Positions 16,527-25,380 of a stretch of DNA of 55,746 nt are shown in pieces. How positions within the stretch are numbered: the first letter of the stretch is position 1; every line of letters starts with the position of its first letter. The translations under genes and the position numbers were made by a program. Below the pieces are notes generated by a model that saw nothing but the letters and a program-made list of their open reading frames with translations, was not told the origin of the DNA and did no database searches. The DNA is from Limimaricola cinnabarinus. Its GTDB lineage: Bacteria; Pseudomonadota; Alphaproteobacteria; Rhodobacterales; Rhodobacteraceae. The stretch is from contig NZ_KZ304969.1 in NCBI RefSeq assembly GCF_002723615.1, positions 1 through 55,746 of the forward strand. The letters run 5' to 3'.

Positions 16527-17363
16527 ATGCGCCATACCCTGCCCCTCGCGCCGCAGTTCTACGTGACGGCCCCGCAGCCCTGTCCCTATCTGGCGGACAG
16601 GATGGAGCGGAAGCTGTTCACCGCCCTGCAGGGCGACCAGGCCGAAAGGCTCAACGACGCGCTCTCCAAGCAGGGCTTCCGCCGCAGCCAGAACGTGCTC
16701 TACCGCCCCTCCTGCGCCGAATGCACCGCCTGCCTCTCGGCCCGGATCGACGTGGCCCGCTTCGCCCCCTCGCGCAGCCAGAACCGGGTCCTGAAGCGCA
16801 ACCGCGACCTCGCGCGCCGCGCCACGTCGCCCTGGGCCACCGAGGAGCAATACGCGCTGTTTCGCGATTATCTCGACAGCCGCCACGCCACCGGCGGCAT
16901 GGCCGACATGGACATGTTCGAATTCGCCGCCATGGTCGAGGAGACGCCGGTGCGCTCGCGGCTGGTCGAATACACCGATCCCTCCGGCATCAACGACGCG
17001 CGCCACGGGCTGCGCGCGGTCTGCCTGACCGACATCCTCGATGACGGGCTGTCGATGGTCTATTCCTTCTTCGACCCGGCCGAGGAGCGCCGCTCGCTCG
17101 GCACCCATGTCATCCTCGACCATGTGCGCATCGCGCAGGAGATGGGGCTGCCTTACGTCTACTTGGGCTACTGGGTGCCCGGCAGCCCGAAGATGGATTA
17201 CAAGGCGCGCTTTTCCGCGATCGAGCTCTATCGCGGCGGGCGCTGGCAGCCGATGGGCGACCGCGACGATTACTCGGCCGAGACGCACCCGCTCTCGGTC
17301 GCGCCGATCTCCGAGCAGGTGGCGCGCATCACCCTGCCCGACACCCGCGCCGTCACCAGCTAG
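16527..17363 (+). CDS. bpt: Aspartate/glutamate leucyltransferase (Bpt, N-end rule)
   Basis: Transfers leucine from Leu-tRNA to proteins starting with Asp or Glu, marking them for ClpAP degradation. The 278-residue product has the R-transferase N-terminal domain with its cysteine pattern (CPYL near residue 19, then CAECTAC around residues 66-72) and the C-terminal acyltransferase core with [17 protein letters not shown]. Bacterial Bpt proteins have this length and motif set. ATG 16527 follows a T-run and hairpin. The TAG stop overlaps the TAG of the convergent glycosidase gene in a shared CTAG. Confidence 0.92.
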   Translation: MRHTLPLAPQFYVTAPQPCPYLADRMERKLFTALQGDQAERLNDALSKQGFRRSQNVLYRPSCAECTACLSARIDVARFAPSRSQNRVLKRNRDLARRATSPWATEEQYALFRDYLDSRHATGGMADMDMFEFAAMVEETPVRSRLVEYTDPSGINDARHGLRAVCLTDILDDGLSMVYSFFDPAEERRSLGTHVILDHVRIAQEMGLPYVYLGYWVPGSPKMDYKARFSAIELYRGGRWQPMGDRDDYSAETHPLSVAPISEQVARITLPDTRAVTS

Positions 17364-19009
17364 GCCCGCTCGCCGTCGATCCTGAACCAGCGATAGCCAT
17401 ATTTCGGCAGCGCGATCTCCTCGCCCGGCGCGAGCGGCGCATGGGTGGCCTCGTCCGGCCCGCCCAAGAGCGCCACGAGATGATTGGCCCCGGCGATCTC
17501 GGGCGCGCAGGCGACCGGTTCGGCCGAAAGATTGTGCAGCGTCAGCACCCGCGCGCCCCGCCATGAGGAGACCAGCCCCAGCACCGAGGGCGGCAGCCCC
17601 TCGATCACCTCGCAATCGCCCCAGCCGATCTCGGGGCAGGCCCTTCGGCAGCGCACCAGCTGCTGCACGCGGGTGAGCAGGCTGTTCGGGCGGCCCCTTT
17701 GTGCGGCGACCGAGGTTTCGCGAAAGCCGAAAGGCCCCTCTTCCACCGGCGGACGCACCGGCTCGCAATCGGCGCGCGAGAACCCGCCGCGATGCTCGTC
17801 GGCCCATTGCATCGGCGTGCGCACCGCCGAACGCTCGGGCAATGACAGGTCCTCGCCCTGCCCGATCTCGTCGCCATACCACATCACCGGCGTCCCCGGC
17901 AGCGCGAAGAGAAGCGACTGCGCCAGCGCCACCCGGTCGGTATCGCCCAGCATCGGCGCGAGGCGGCGGCGCAGGCCCCGCTCGTAAAGCTGCATGTCCT
18001 CCTTCGGGCCAAAGGCCGCGAAGACCTCCTCGCGCTCGTTCTCGGGCAGCTTGTCGAGCGACAGCTCGTCGTGGTTGCGCAGGAAAGTCGCCCATTGCGC
18101 CTGGTGGGTCGCATCCCGGGGGCGCGAGCCCAGCGCCTCGACGATCGGCGCGGCCTGCTCCCGCGCCAGCGCGAGAAAGATCTTCTGGTTCAGCGGAAAG
18201 TCGAGAATGAGATGCATCCGCTCATCCGCGCCGAAATCGCGCCCGCCGAAGTAATCGGGCGCCTTCTCGCGCTCGATATTGGCCTCGGCCAGCATGATCG
18301 CCCCCGCCCGCCGCCATGACAGGAAATCGCGCATTTCCGACAAAAGCAGCAGCGGATCGCGGTCGGGCTCCTCGTCGAGCCCCTTGTACTCGATCAGGAA
18401 GGGCACCGCGTCGATCCGAAAGCCCCAGACGCCGAGTTCGAGCCAGTAGCCCATGATCTTGAGGATCTCCTCGCGCACCTCGGGGTTGGCGATGTTGAAA
18501 TCGGCCTGATGGGCGTAGAAGCGGTGCATGTACCACGCGCCCGCCATCTCGTCCCATGTCCAGACCGCCTCCTGCACGCCGGGGAATATGACGCCCTTGG
18601 TGATGTCCTCGGGCTTTTCCTTCGACCAGACGAACCAGTCGCGCCAGGGGCTTTCGGGGTCCGAGCGGGCGCTCTGGAACCACGGGTGATCGGTCGAGCA
18701 GTGATTGACCACGAGATCGACGATCACCTTGAGCCCGCGATCGGCGGCGGCGCGGGCGAAGGAGACGAAATCGCCCGCATTGCCCAGGCGCGGGTCGATG
18801 CCGTAGAAATCGGTGATGTCATAGCCGTTGTCGCGGTTGGGCGTGGGGTAGAACGGGTTGAGCCAGACTGCCGTCGCCCCCAGCCCCTCGATATGGTCGA
18901 GCCGGTGGGTCAGCCCCTTGAAATCGCCCACCCCGTCGCCCGAGGCGTCCATGAAGGTCTCGACATCGAGACAGTAGATCACGGCGTTCTTGTACCACAA
19001 ATCGAGCAT
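17360..19009 (-). CDS. GH13 alpha-glucosidase / trehalose synthase-like enzyme
   Basis: A 549-residue alpha-amylase-family enzyme. The catalytic triad is present: nucleophile D200 in GFRIDAV, acid/base E242 in LAEAN, and D314 in RNHDELS. The start, [21 protein letters not shown], and [19 protein letters not shown] are typical of the trehalose-synthase-like subgroup. A small C-terminal beta domain follows residue 450. TreS interconverts maltose and trehalose, but related enzymes hydrolyse alpha-glucosides, so the reaction is not certain. No maltokinase or other trehalose gene is nearby. GGAGACC precedes the ATG. It is divergent from yihY. Confidence 0.87.
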   Translation of the reverse strand: MLDLWYKNAVIYCLDVETFMDASGDGVGDFKGLTHRLDHIEGLGATAVWLNPFYPTPNRDNGYDITDFYGIDPRLGNAGDFVSFARAAADRGLKVIVDLVVNHCSTDHPWFQSARSDPESPWRDWFVWSKEKPEDITKGVIFPGVQEAVWTWDEMAGAWYMHRFYAHQADFNIANPEVREEILKIMGYWLELGVWGFRIDAVPFLIEYKGLDEEPDRDPLLLLSEMRDFLSWRRAGAIMLAEANIEREKAPDYFGGRDFGADERMHLILDFPLNQKIFLALAREQAAPIVEALGSRPRDATHQAQWATFLRNHDELSLDKLPENEREEVFAAFGPKEDMQLYERGLRRRLAPMLGDTDRVALAQSLLFALPGTPVMWYGDEIGQGEDLSLPERSAVRTPMQWADEHRGGFSRADCEPVRPPVEEGPFGFRETSVAAQRGRPNSLLTRVQQLVRCRRACPEIGWGDCEVIEGLPPSVLGLVSSWRGARVLTLHNLSAEPVACAPEIAGANHLVALLGGPDEATHAPLAPGEEIALPKYGYRWFRIDGERA

Positions 19010-19167
19010 GGGCGGTCTCCTTTGCCCCGCTCAGCTAGGCCGCAAAGCCGCGCGGACGAGCCGGCGCCGTGGCGCGCGGGCCGCAATATGCGGATCGGCA
19101 GGTTCCCGCGGGAACGGCCCCGGTGTTTTCACGTTGATGTGTCGAAAGACAAAAGCGGAGGCTCGCC

Positions 19168-20115
19168 ATGGCGCATGCGAAGACCCCAGACGCCCATCCG
19201 GGCGACATCAACAAGCCGGGCTGGTTCGCCACCCTCAAGCGGGTCTATTCCGAGATCGGCGACGACCATGTCAGCCTGATCGCCGCCGGATGCGCCTTCT
19301 ACGGCCTGCTTGCCATCTTTCCCGGCATCGTCGCGGCCATGGCCATCGCCGGGCTGTTCTTCGACCCCTCGACCGTGGTGAACCAGCTGCAGTCGCTTTC
19401 GGCCTTCCTGCCGCAGCAGGCTGCCGAGATCGTGCTCGGTCAGGCGCAGGAGGTCGCGGGCTCCGAACAGGGCGGGCTCGGCCTCGCCGCGGTCTTCGGC
19501 ATCCTCGTGGCGATCTACTCGGCCTCCAAGGGCGTGCAGTCGCTGATGGAGGGGCTCAACGTCGCCTTCGAGGCCGAGGAGACGCGCGGCCTCATCGCCT
19601 TCAACGTCCAGAAGCTCCTGCTGACGCTGGGCATGATCCTGGGCTTCTTGCTCATCATCGCCGTTGCGGCGCTGCTGCCGGTCGTGCTCGGCATCCTGCC
19701 CCTGGGCCAGACGACCGAGCTGATCATCAACATCGTGCGCTGGCCCATCCTTCTGGTCTTCGTGGCGCTGGGCCTTGCCATCCTCTACCGCTACGGCCCC
19801 GACCGGGGCGACAAGAAATGGCGCTGGATCACGCCGGGTGCGGGGCTGGCCTGCCTGTTGTGGCTTGTGGGCTCGGTGGCTTTCGCCTTCTATGTGCGCA
19901 ACTTCGGCGGCTACAACGAGACCTTCGGCGCGCTGGGCGGGGTGATCGTGCTTCTGATGTGGCTGTGGCTCTCGGCCTTCATCGTGCTGATGGGCGCGGA
20001 GTTCGACAGCGAGATGGAGCGGCAGGCCAAGCACGACCCGCAGCCCGAAGACGCCAAGGACGACCCGCTGATGGACGATGCCAAATCCGAAGCCGGCAAG
20101 CCCGTCGCGCAGTGA
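19168..20115 (+). CDS. YihY/virulence factor BrkB-family membrane protein
   Basis: A 315-residue integral membrane protein with about six hydrophobic segments: LIAAGCAFYGLLAIFPGIVAAMAIAG, the FGILVAIYSASKG region, LLLTLGMILGFLLIIAVAALLPVVL, ILLVFVALGLAILYRYGP, the PGAGLACLLWLVGSVAF segment and VIVLLMWLWLSAFIVLMGAEF. The last of these, ending in GAEFDSE, is diagnostic of the family. An acidic and basic cytoplasmic tail follows. The family was once taken for RNase BN; its role is unsettled. GCGGAGG precedes the ATG. Confidence 0.9.
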   Translation: MAHAKTPDAHPGDINKPGWFATLKRVYSEIGDDHVSLIAAGCAFYGLLAIFPGIVAAMAIAGLFFDPSTVVNQLQSLSAFLPQQAAEIVLGQAQEVAGSEQGGLGLAAVFGILVAIYSASKGVQSLMEGLNVAFEAEETRGLIAFNVQKLLLTLGMILGFLLIIAVAALLPVVLGILPLGQTTELIINIVRWPILLVFVALGLAILYRYGPDRGDKKWRWITPGAGLACLLWLVGSVAFAFYVRNFGGYNETFGALGGVIVLLMWLWLSAFIVLMGAEFDSEMERQAKHDPQPEDAKDDPLMDDAKSEAGKPVAQ

Positions 20116-20123
20116 TCCTTCGC

Positions 20124-20149
20124 GGATCGGCCCCGCGCGGGGCCGATCC
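20124..20149 (+). terminator. Terminator after yihY
   Basis: Perfect 11-bp stem GGATCGGCCCC (20124-20134) / GGGGCCGATCC (20139-20149) with a GCGC loop. The following bases (TGATAACTTTGTT) are AT-rich but lack a clean T-run. Confidence 0.65.
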
Positions 20150-20205
20150 TGATAACTTTGTTACCCTATATCGCGACCGCGCGACATTTTCTCCGCCGTT
20201 TGCGG

Positions 20206-20235
20206 TTGACGCTCCCGCCCGCCCGTGCATATCTG
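20206..20235 (+). promoter_or_regulatory. Candidate sigma-70 promoter of the ilvBN operon
   Basis: TTGACG (20206-20211), an 18-base spacer, TATCTG (20230-20235). The transcription start would be near 20242, about 22 bases before the leader-peptide ATG. GC-rich inverted arms flank the -10. Confidence 0.55.
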
Positions 20236-20263
20236 CGCGGGCGGAACGAAAGGACCGGGGAAG

Positions 20264-20311
20264 ATGGATCTCCTTGTGGTAATCGGTGAGGATGGGCGCG
20301 TGGGCCGGTGA
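20264..20311 (+). CDS. ilvL: ilv leader peptide (attenuator)
   Basis: A 15-residue open frame, MDLLVVIGEDGRVGR, ending in TGA at 20309-20311. Residues 3-7 are five branched-chain amino acids in a row (Leu-Leu-Val-Val-Ile), exactly the products whose supply the downstream ilvBN genes control. GGGGAAG lies just before the ATG. Its position between a promoter and a terminator hairpin, with an alternative antiterminator helix, is that of a classical amino-acid attenuator. The symbol is by analogy. It is far below the size that automatic gene finders call. Confidence 0.85.
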   Translation: MDLLVVIGEDGRVGR

Positions 20312-20343
20312 CGGCAGGGACCATGACGGTCGACCATGCGCCC
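20294..20343 (+). promoter_or_regulatory. Antiterminator pairing of the ilvBN attenuator
   Basis: GGGCGCGTGG (20294-20303, inside the leader-peptide frame) can pair over ten positions, one of them G-U, with CCATGCGCCC (20334-20343). The 3' arm takes the first three bases of the terminator stem, so the two structures exclude each other. A ribosome stalled at the Val-Val-Ile codons leaves most of the 5' arm free; one that reaches the stop codon at 20311 covers it. Confidence 0.7.
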
Positions 20344-20365
20344 CCGGATCACCGGGGGCTTTTTT
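20341..20365 (+). terminator. Attenuator terminator in the ilvBN leader
   Basis: CCCCCGG (20341-20347), loop ATCA, CCGGGGG (20352-20358), then CTTTTTT (20359-20365). It is a textbook intrinsic terminator 39 bases before the ilvB start codon, so it must regulate ilvB rather than end an upstream gene. Confidence 0.88.
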
Positions 20366-20403
20366 GTACGCAAGGCGCGGCAGACAGACAGGACACGGGC
20401 ACG

Positions 20404-22176
20404 ATGACAGGGCAGACGGAGCAAACGGGCGGGCAGATGACCGGTGCGAAGATGGTCGTCCAGGCACTGAGGGATCAGGGCGTCGACACGGTGTTCGGCT
20501 ATCCCGGCGGCGCGGTGCTGCCGATCTATGACGAGCTGTTCCAGCAAAACGACATCCGCCACGTGCTGGTGCGCCACGAACAGGGCGCGATCCACGCCGC
20601 CGAGGGCTATGCCCGCTCGACCGGCAAGCCCGGCGTCGCCATCGTCACCTCCGGCCCCGGCGCGACCAACGCCGTCACCGGCCTGACCGATGCGCTGCTG
20701 GATTCGATCCCGATCGTCGTGCTGTCGGGCCAGGTGCCGACCTTCATGATCGGCTCCGACGCGTTTCAGGAGGCCGACACCGTCGGCATCACCCGCCCCT
20801 GCACCAAGCATAACTGGCTGGTCAAGGAGACCGACAGGCTCGGCTCCACCCTGCACGAGGCCTTTCACGTCGCGACCCAAGGCCGCCCCGGCCCGGTGCT
20901 CGTCGACATCCCGAAAGACGTGCAGTTCGCCACCGGCAGCTATGGCGGCAAGGAAACCCGCTCGACCCGCTACGCCCCCCCCGTGAAGGGCGACGCGGCG
21001 GCGATCGAGGCGCTGGCCCGCGCGATGGAGACGGCCAGGCGCCCGATCTTCTACACCGGCGGCGGCGTCATCAATTCCGGCCCCGAGGCCAGCAAGCTGC
21101 TGCGCGATCTGGTCGAGGCCACGGGCTTTCCGATCACCTCGACCCTGATGGGCCTCGGCGCCTATCCCGCGAGCGGCGAGCAATGGCTCGGCATGCTCGG
21201 CATGCACGGGCTCTATGAAGCCAACATGGCGATGCATGGCTGCGACCTGATGATCTGCATCGGCGCGCGCTTCGACGACCGGATCACCGGCCGGATCGAC
21301 GCCTTCTCGCCCAACTCGACCCGCGCGCATATCGACATCGACCCTTCCTCGCTCAACAAGGTGATCCGCACCGACATCCCGATCATCGGCGACGTGGCAG
21401 AGGTGCTCAAGGAGCTGCTCGGGGCCTGGTCGGCGCGCGGCCGCAAGACCGACCGCGAGGGGCTGGCGCAGTGGCAGGCGCAGATCAACGAATGGCGCGC
21501 CAAGGATTGCCTCGCCTTCCGCAACTCCGACAAGGTGATCAAGCCGCAATACGCGCTGCAAAGGCTCGAGGCGCTGACCAAGGACCGCGACCGCTACATC
21601 ACCACCGAGGTGGGCCAGCACCAGATGTGGGCGGCGCAATACTTGGGCTTCGAAGCGCCCAACCGCTGGATGACCTCGGGCGGCCTCGGCACCATGGGCT
21701 ACGGCTTTCCGGCGTCGGTCGGCGTGCAGATGGCGCATCCCGACAGCCTCGTGATCAATGTCGCGGGCGAGGCGTCGTGGCTGATGAACATGCAGGAGAT
21801 GGGGACGGCGGTGCAGTACCGCCTGCCCGTGAAGCAGTTCATCCTCAACAACGAGCGTCTCGGCATGGTGCGCCAGTGGCAGGAGCTCCTGCATGGCGAG
21901 CGTTATTCACAGAGCTGGTCCGAGGCGCTGCCCGATTTCGTCAAGCTCGCGGAGGCCTTCGGCGCCAAGGGGATCATCTGTAAGGACCCGGCCGATCTCG
22001 ACGACGCGATCATGGAGATGCTCGACCATGACGGACCCGTCATCTTCGATTGCCTCGTCGAGAAGCACGAGAACTGCTTTCCGATGATCCCGAGCGGAAA
22101 GGCCCATAACGAGATGCTGATGGGCGAGGTTTCGACCGCCCATGCCATCGAGGCCGGCGGCGCGGTGCTGGTGTGA
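20404..22176 (+). CDS. ilvB: Acetolactate synthase large (catalytic) subunit
   Basis: Thiamin-diphosphate enzyme that condenses two pyruvates, or pyruvate and 2-ketobutyrate, at the start of valine, leucine and isoleucine synthesis. The 590-residue product has the N-terminal PYR domain with FGYPGGAVLPIYDEL and the catalytic Glu in VRHEQGAIHAAEGYAR, a middle domain, and the C-terminal PP domain ending the cofactor motif in LNNERLGMVRQWQ. The usual GDG of the cofactor motif reads AGEASWLMNMQE. ATG 20404 follows the attenuator terminator; ATG 20437 is an alternative. The frame is open back to a GTG at 20308, but that would start inside the leader peptide and run through the terminator. Confidence 0.95.
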   Translation: MTGQTEQTGGQMTGAKMVVQALRDQGVDTVFGYPGGAVLPIYDELFQQNDIRHVLVRHEQGAIHAAEGYARSTGKPGVAIVTSGPGATNAVTGLTDALLDSIPIVVLSGQVPTFMIGSDAFQEADTVGITRPCTKHNWLVKETDRLGSTLHEAFHVATQGRPGPVLVDIPKDVQFATGSYGGKETRSTRYAPPVKGDAAAIEALARAMETARRPIFYTGGGVINSGPEASKLLRDLVEATGFPITSTLMGLGAYPASGEQWLGMLGMHGLYEANMAMHGCDLMICIGARFDDRITGRIDAFSPNSTRAHIDIDPSSLNKVIRTDIPIIGDVAEVLKELLGAWSARGRKTDREGLAQWQAQINEWRAKDCLAFRNSDKVIKPQYALQRLEALTKDRDRYITTEVGQHQMWAAQYLGFEAPNRWMTSGGLGTMGYGFPASVGVQMAHPDSLVINVAGEASWLMNMQEMGTAVQYRLPVKQFILNNERLGMVRQWQELLHGERYSQSWSEALPDFVKLAEAFGAKGIICKDPADLDDAIMEMLDHDGPVIFDCLVEKHENCFPMIPSGKAHNEMLMGEVSTAHAIEAGGAVLV

Positions 22177-22177
22177 A

Positions 22178-22199
22178 CAGATCTCTTCGAAGAGATCTG
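22178..22199 (+). repeat. Perfect palindrome 1 between ilvB and ilvN (TTCGAA centre)
   Basis: A 22-base perfect palindrome starting one base after the ilvB stop codon: arms CAGATCTCT and AGAGATCTG around TCGA. As RNA it forms a nine-base-pair hairpin. Confidence 0.75.
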
Positions 22200-22201
22200 C
22201 A

Positions 22202-22219
22202 AGACATTTCGAAATGTCT
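22202..22219 (+). repeat. Perfect palindrome 2 between ilvB and ilvN (TTCGAA centre)
   Basis: An 18-base perfect palindrome two bases after palindrome 1: arms AGACATT and AATGTCT around TCGA, the same loop as its neighbour. Confidence 0.75.
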
Positions 22220-22247
22220 CGGGCCCCGCCGCCAGGGCAGGCCCGAG
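22218..22247 (+). promoter_or_regulatory. Third hairpin before ilvN, next to its ribosome-binding site
   Basis: CTCGGGCC (22218-22225) pairs with GGCCCGAG (22240-22247). Its 5' arm overlaps the last two bases of palindrome 2, and its 3' arm abuts the GAGGAAAGGAC Shine-Dalgarno sequence of ilvN, so it could affect ilvN translation. Confidence 0.55.
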
Positions 22248-22261
22248 GAAAGGACGACCCC

Positions 22262-22828
22262 ATGCTGAACATCAAGGCCGGCTCGACCAGCCACTCCGCC
22301 TACAACCTCCGCTCCGTCTATTCCGACGTGGAGGAGCGCCACACCCTCGCCGTCATCGTCGAGAACGAACCCGGCGTGCTGGCCCGCGTCATCGGCCTCT
22401 TTTCGGGGCGCGGCTACAACATCGAAAGCCTCACCGTGGCCGAGATCGACCACACCGGGCACATGTCGCGCATCACCCTCGTCACCTCGGGCACGCCGCA
22501 GGTGATCGAGCAGATCAAGGCGCAGCTCGGCCGCATCGTGCCGGTCCACGAGGTGCATGACCTCACCGTCGAGGGCGCCACGGTCGAGCGCGAGCTGGCG
22601 CTGTTCAAGGTGCGCGGCGAGGGCGAGCACCGGGTCGAGGCGCTGCGGCTGGCCGACATCTTCCGCGCCAACGTGGTCGATTCGACGCTCGAAAGCTTCG
22701 TCTTCGAGATCACCGGCACGCCGGAGAAGATCGACGCCTTCGCCGATCTGATGCGCCCCCTCGGGCTGATCGAGCTGGCGCGCACCGGCGTGGCGGCGCT
22801 GTCGCGCGGGCCGGATTCGCGGGTCTGA
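22262..22828 (+). CDS. ilvN: Acetolactate synthase small (regulatory) subunit
   Basis: A 188-residue regulatory subunit that binds valine and sets the activity of the IlvB subunit. The N-terminal ACT domain is clear (TLAVIVENEPGVLARVIGLFSGRGYNI, about residues 28-54), followed by the second conserved domain with VERELALFKV and the ending GLIELARTGVAALSRG. AGGAAAGGACGACCCC precedes ATG 22262; an in-frame extension to 22142 would overlap ilvB and the three hairpins. It is expressed with ilvB and is therefore under the same attenuator. Confidence 0.95.
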   Translation: MLNIKAGSTSHSAYNLRSVYSDVEERHTLAVIVENEPGVLARVIGLFSGRGYNIESLTVAEIDHTGHMSRITLVTSGTPQVIEQIKAQLGRIVPVHEVHDLTVEGATVERELALFKVRGEGEHRVEALRLADIFRANVVDSTLESFVFEITGTPEKIDAFADLMRPLGLIELARTGVAALSRGPDSRV

Positions 22829-22847
22829 CCGCTCCTGCCGCACTGAC

Positions 22848-22874
22848 GCCGCGCGGGGCTTGCGCCCGCGCGGC
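22848..22874 (+). terminator. Hairpin after ilvN
   Basis: Perfect ten-base arms GCCGCGCGGG (22848-22857) and CCCGCGCGGC (22865-22874) around a seven-base loop, then CTTCCTGCCTTCCT. There is no T-run, but the stem is strong and the position fits the end of the ilv operon. Confidence 0.6.
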
Positions 22875-22914
22875 CTTCCTGCCTTCCTGTGGCTTCTGAA
22901 GAGGAGAGCAGGCC

Positions 22915-23847
22915 ATGAGCGCGCAGAAGATCATCATCGACACCGACCCCGGACAGGACGACGCCGTCGCCATCCTCTTGGCGCTGGCCTCGCCCGAGCT
23001 GGAGGTGCTGGGCCTCACCGCCGTGGCGGGCAACGTGCCGCTCGACCTCACCCAGCGCAACGCGCGCCAGATCGTCGAGCTGGCGGGCCGCGACACGCCC
23101 GTCTTCGCCGGCTGCGACGCGCCGCTTGCGCGCCCGCTCGTCACCGCCGAGCATGTCCATGGCAAGACCGGGCTCGACGGCATCGCCCTGCCCGACCCGA
23201 CCCTGCCCTTGCAGGAGAGCCACGGCGTCGATTTCATCATCGAAACCTTGCGCCGCGAGCCCGCCGGTACCGTCACCCTCTGCCCGCTCGGCCCGCTGAC
23301 CAACATCGCGACAGCCTTCGAGCGCGCGCCCGACATCGTCGAAAAGGTGCAGCGCATCGTGCTGATGGGCGGCGGCTTCTTCGAGGGCGGCAACATCACC
23401 CCCGCGGCCGAGTTCAACATCTATGTCGACCCCGAGGCCGCGAAAGCGGTCTTTGCCTGCGGCCGCCCGATCACCGTGCTGCCGCTCGACGCGACCCACA
23501 AGGCGCTGACCTCCAAGGCCTGGATCGCCGAGATGCGCTCCATGGGCCGGATCGGCGAGGTGGTGGCCAGCTGGACCGATTTCTTCGAGCGCTTCGACAC
23601 CGAGAAATACGGCTCCGAGGGCGCGCCGCTGCACGATCCTTGCGTCATCGCATGGCTCCTGCGCCCCGATCTCTTCTCGGGCCGCGAGATCAATGTCGAG
23701 ATCGAGACGCAATCCGAGCTGACGCTGGGCATGACCGTGGCCGACTGGTGGGGCGTCACCGACCGCGCGCCCAACGCGCTCTTCATCGGCGAGGTGGACC
23801 GCGACGGCTTCTTTTCGCTGCTGAGCGAGCGGATCGGCCAACTCTGA
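22915..23847 (+). CDS. Nucleoside hydrolase (inosine-uridine preferring family)
   Basis: A 310-residue ribonucleoside hydrolase that splits the N-glycosidic bond of nucleosides for salvage. The family signature DTDPGQDDA is at residues 9-17, giving calcium-binding D9, D15 and D16; the distal calcium ligand is the Asp in [11 protein letters not shown]. Length is typical (about 310). The purine or pyrimidine preference cannot be read from the sequence. AAGAGGAGAGC precedes the ATG. It is probably transcribed independently of ilvN because of the strong hairpin between them. Confidence 0.92.
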   Translation: MSAQKIIIDTDPGQDDAVAILLALASPELEVLGLTAVAGNVPLDLTQRNARQIVELAGRDTPVFAGCDAPLARPLVTAEHVHGKTGLDGIALPDPTLPLQESHGVDFIIETLRREPAGTVTLCPLGPLTNIATAFERAPDIVEKVQRIVLMGGGFFEGGNITPAAEFNIYVDPEAAKAVFACGRPITVLPLDATHKALTSKAWIAEMRSMGRIGEVVASWTDFFERFDTEKYGSEGAPLHDPCVIAWLLRPDLFSGREINVEIETQSELTLGMTVADWWGVTDRAPNALFIGEVDRDGFFSLLSERIGQL

Positions 23848-23926
23848 GCGGCCCCGCACGCGAGGGAAGGCGAAATTCGTCGCCGCGCCGCTTGGCTTGC
23901 GCGCCGCGCGGCATAGGTTGCACGCA

Positions 23927-25330
23927 ATGACCTTGTCCCTTCCCTTCGACAACAGCTATGCCCGCCTGCCCGACCGTCTGTTCACTCGGCAGGCGCCGGT
24001 GCCGGTCGCCCGGCCCGGCTGGATCGCGTTCAACGAGGGCCTCGCCCGCGAACTCGGCCTCGACGCCGAGGCGCTGCGCTCGGACGCGGCGCTCGGCATG
24101 TTCGCGGGCAACGCCCTGCCCGAGGGCGCCGAGCCGATCGCGCAGCTCTATGCCGGACACCAGTTCGGCAGCTGGAATCCGCAGCTCGGCGACGGGCGGC
24201 AGATCCTTCTGGGCGAGGTGGTGGGCAAGGACGGGCTGCGCCGCGACATCGCGCTCAAGGGCTCGGGGCGCACGCCCTATTCCCGCATGGGCGACGGGCG
24301 CGCCTGGCTCGGCCCGGTGATCCGCGAATACATCATGAGCGAGGCGATGCACGCCATGGGCGTGCCGACCACCCGCGCGCTCGCCGCCGTCACCACCGGC
24401 GAAGAGGTGATCCGCGAGACCGCCCTGCCCGGCGCGATCCTGACCCGCGTCGCCCAAAGCCATATCCGCGTCGGCACATTCCAGGTGCTCGCCGCGCGCG
24501 AGGATCACGAAGGCCTGCGCGCGCTGGCCGATTACACCATGGCGCGGCATTACCCCGAGGCCGCGTCGGTGCCCGAGATGCTGGCGCAGATGGTGGCGCG
24601 GCAGGCCGACCTCATCGCGCAGTGGATGAGCCTCGGCTTCATCCACGGGGTGATGAACACCGACAACGTCTCCATCGCCGGCGAGACGATAGATTACGGC
24701 CCCTGCGCCTTCATGGACGACTACCACCCGGCCCGCGTCTTCTCCTCGATCGACGCGCATGGCCGCTACGCCTATGGCAATCAGCCGCAGGTGGCCTTGT
24801 GGAACATCGCGCAATTCGCCACCGCGCTGGTCCCCTTGATGCCCGACCAGCAAAGGGCGGTCGATGACTTCACCGCGATCATCAACCGCTTTGCCGATCT
24901 CTACCAGGAAGCCTGGCTCGCGCGCTTCGGCGCCAAGCTGGGGCTGGCCGATCCCGCGCCCGAGGATCGCGCGCTGATCGAGGGGCTGCTCACCGCGATG
25001 ACCCGCGACGGCACCGATTTCACCAATGGCTTTCGCGCCCTGGCCGAAGACGCGCCCGAGCGGACGGGGGCCGATGCGGGCTGGATCGCCGATTGGCGCG
25101 CGCGGGGCCCGAAGCCGGACATCGCCCGCGCGGCGAACCCGGTCGTGGTGCCGCGCCTGCACCGGATCGAGGCGGTGATCGCCGCCGCCGTGGCGGGCGA
25201 TCTCGCGCCGTTCCACGAAATGCTCGGCGTCGTGACCCGGCCCTTCGACCCCGATCCCGCGCATCTCGCCCCCTATGCGGCGCCGCCCGAAAGCGACGAG
25301 AAAGTCGACAAGACCTATTGCGGCACGTAA
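23927..25330 (+). CDS. selO: Protein adenylyltransferase SelO (YdiU family)
   Basis: A 467-residue pseudokinase-fold enzyme that transfers AMP to protein side chains; in E. coli it acts in the oxidative stress response. Visible motifs are [34 protein letters not shown] with the ATP-binding lysine, the active-site NTDN in [11 protein letters not shown], and metal-binding DYGPCAFMD. The C-terminus ends DKTYCGT: the Cys stands where eukaryotic SelO has selenocysteine. ATG 23927 gives the family N-terminus. The gene stands about 80 bases after the nucleoside hydrolase, with which it has no known link. Confidence 0.93.
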   Translation: MTLSLPFDNSYARLPDRLFTRQAPVPVARPGWIAFNEGLARELGLDAEALRSDAALGMFAGNALPEGAEPIAQLYAGHQFGSWNPQLGDGRQILLGEVVGKDGLRRDIALKGSGRTPYSRMGDGRAWLGPVIREYIMSEAMHAMGVPTTRALAAVTTGEEVIRETALPGAILTRVAQSHIRVGTFQVLAAREDHEGLRALADYTMARHYPEAASVPEMLAQMVARQADLIAQWMSLGFIHGVMNTDNVSIAGETIDYGPCAFMDDYHPARVFSSIDAHGRYAYGNQPQVALWNIAQFATALVPLMPDQQRAVDDFTAIINRFADLYQEAWLARFGAKLGLADPAPEDRALIEGLLTAMTRDGTDFTNGFRALAEDAPERTGADAGWIADWRARGPKPDIARAANPVVVPRLHRIEAVIAAAVAGDLAPFHEMLGVVTRPFDPDPAHLAPYAAPPESDEKVDKTYCGT

Positions 25331-25380
25331 AAGCGTCCGAAGCTTCGATCCTAGCCGCGATGGGCCGTCAGAGACATGCA

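Noticed and set aside
20308-20403. Extended ilvB start at GTG 20308 or ATG 20323
   Set aside because: It would overlap the leader-peptide stop and be translated through the attenuator terminator; the added residues are not in the family.
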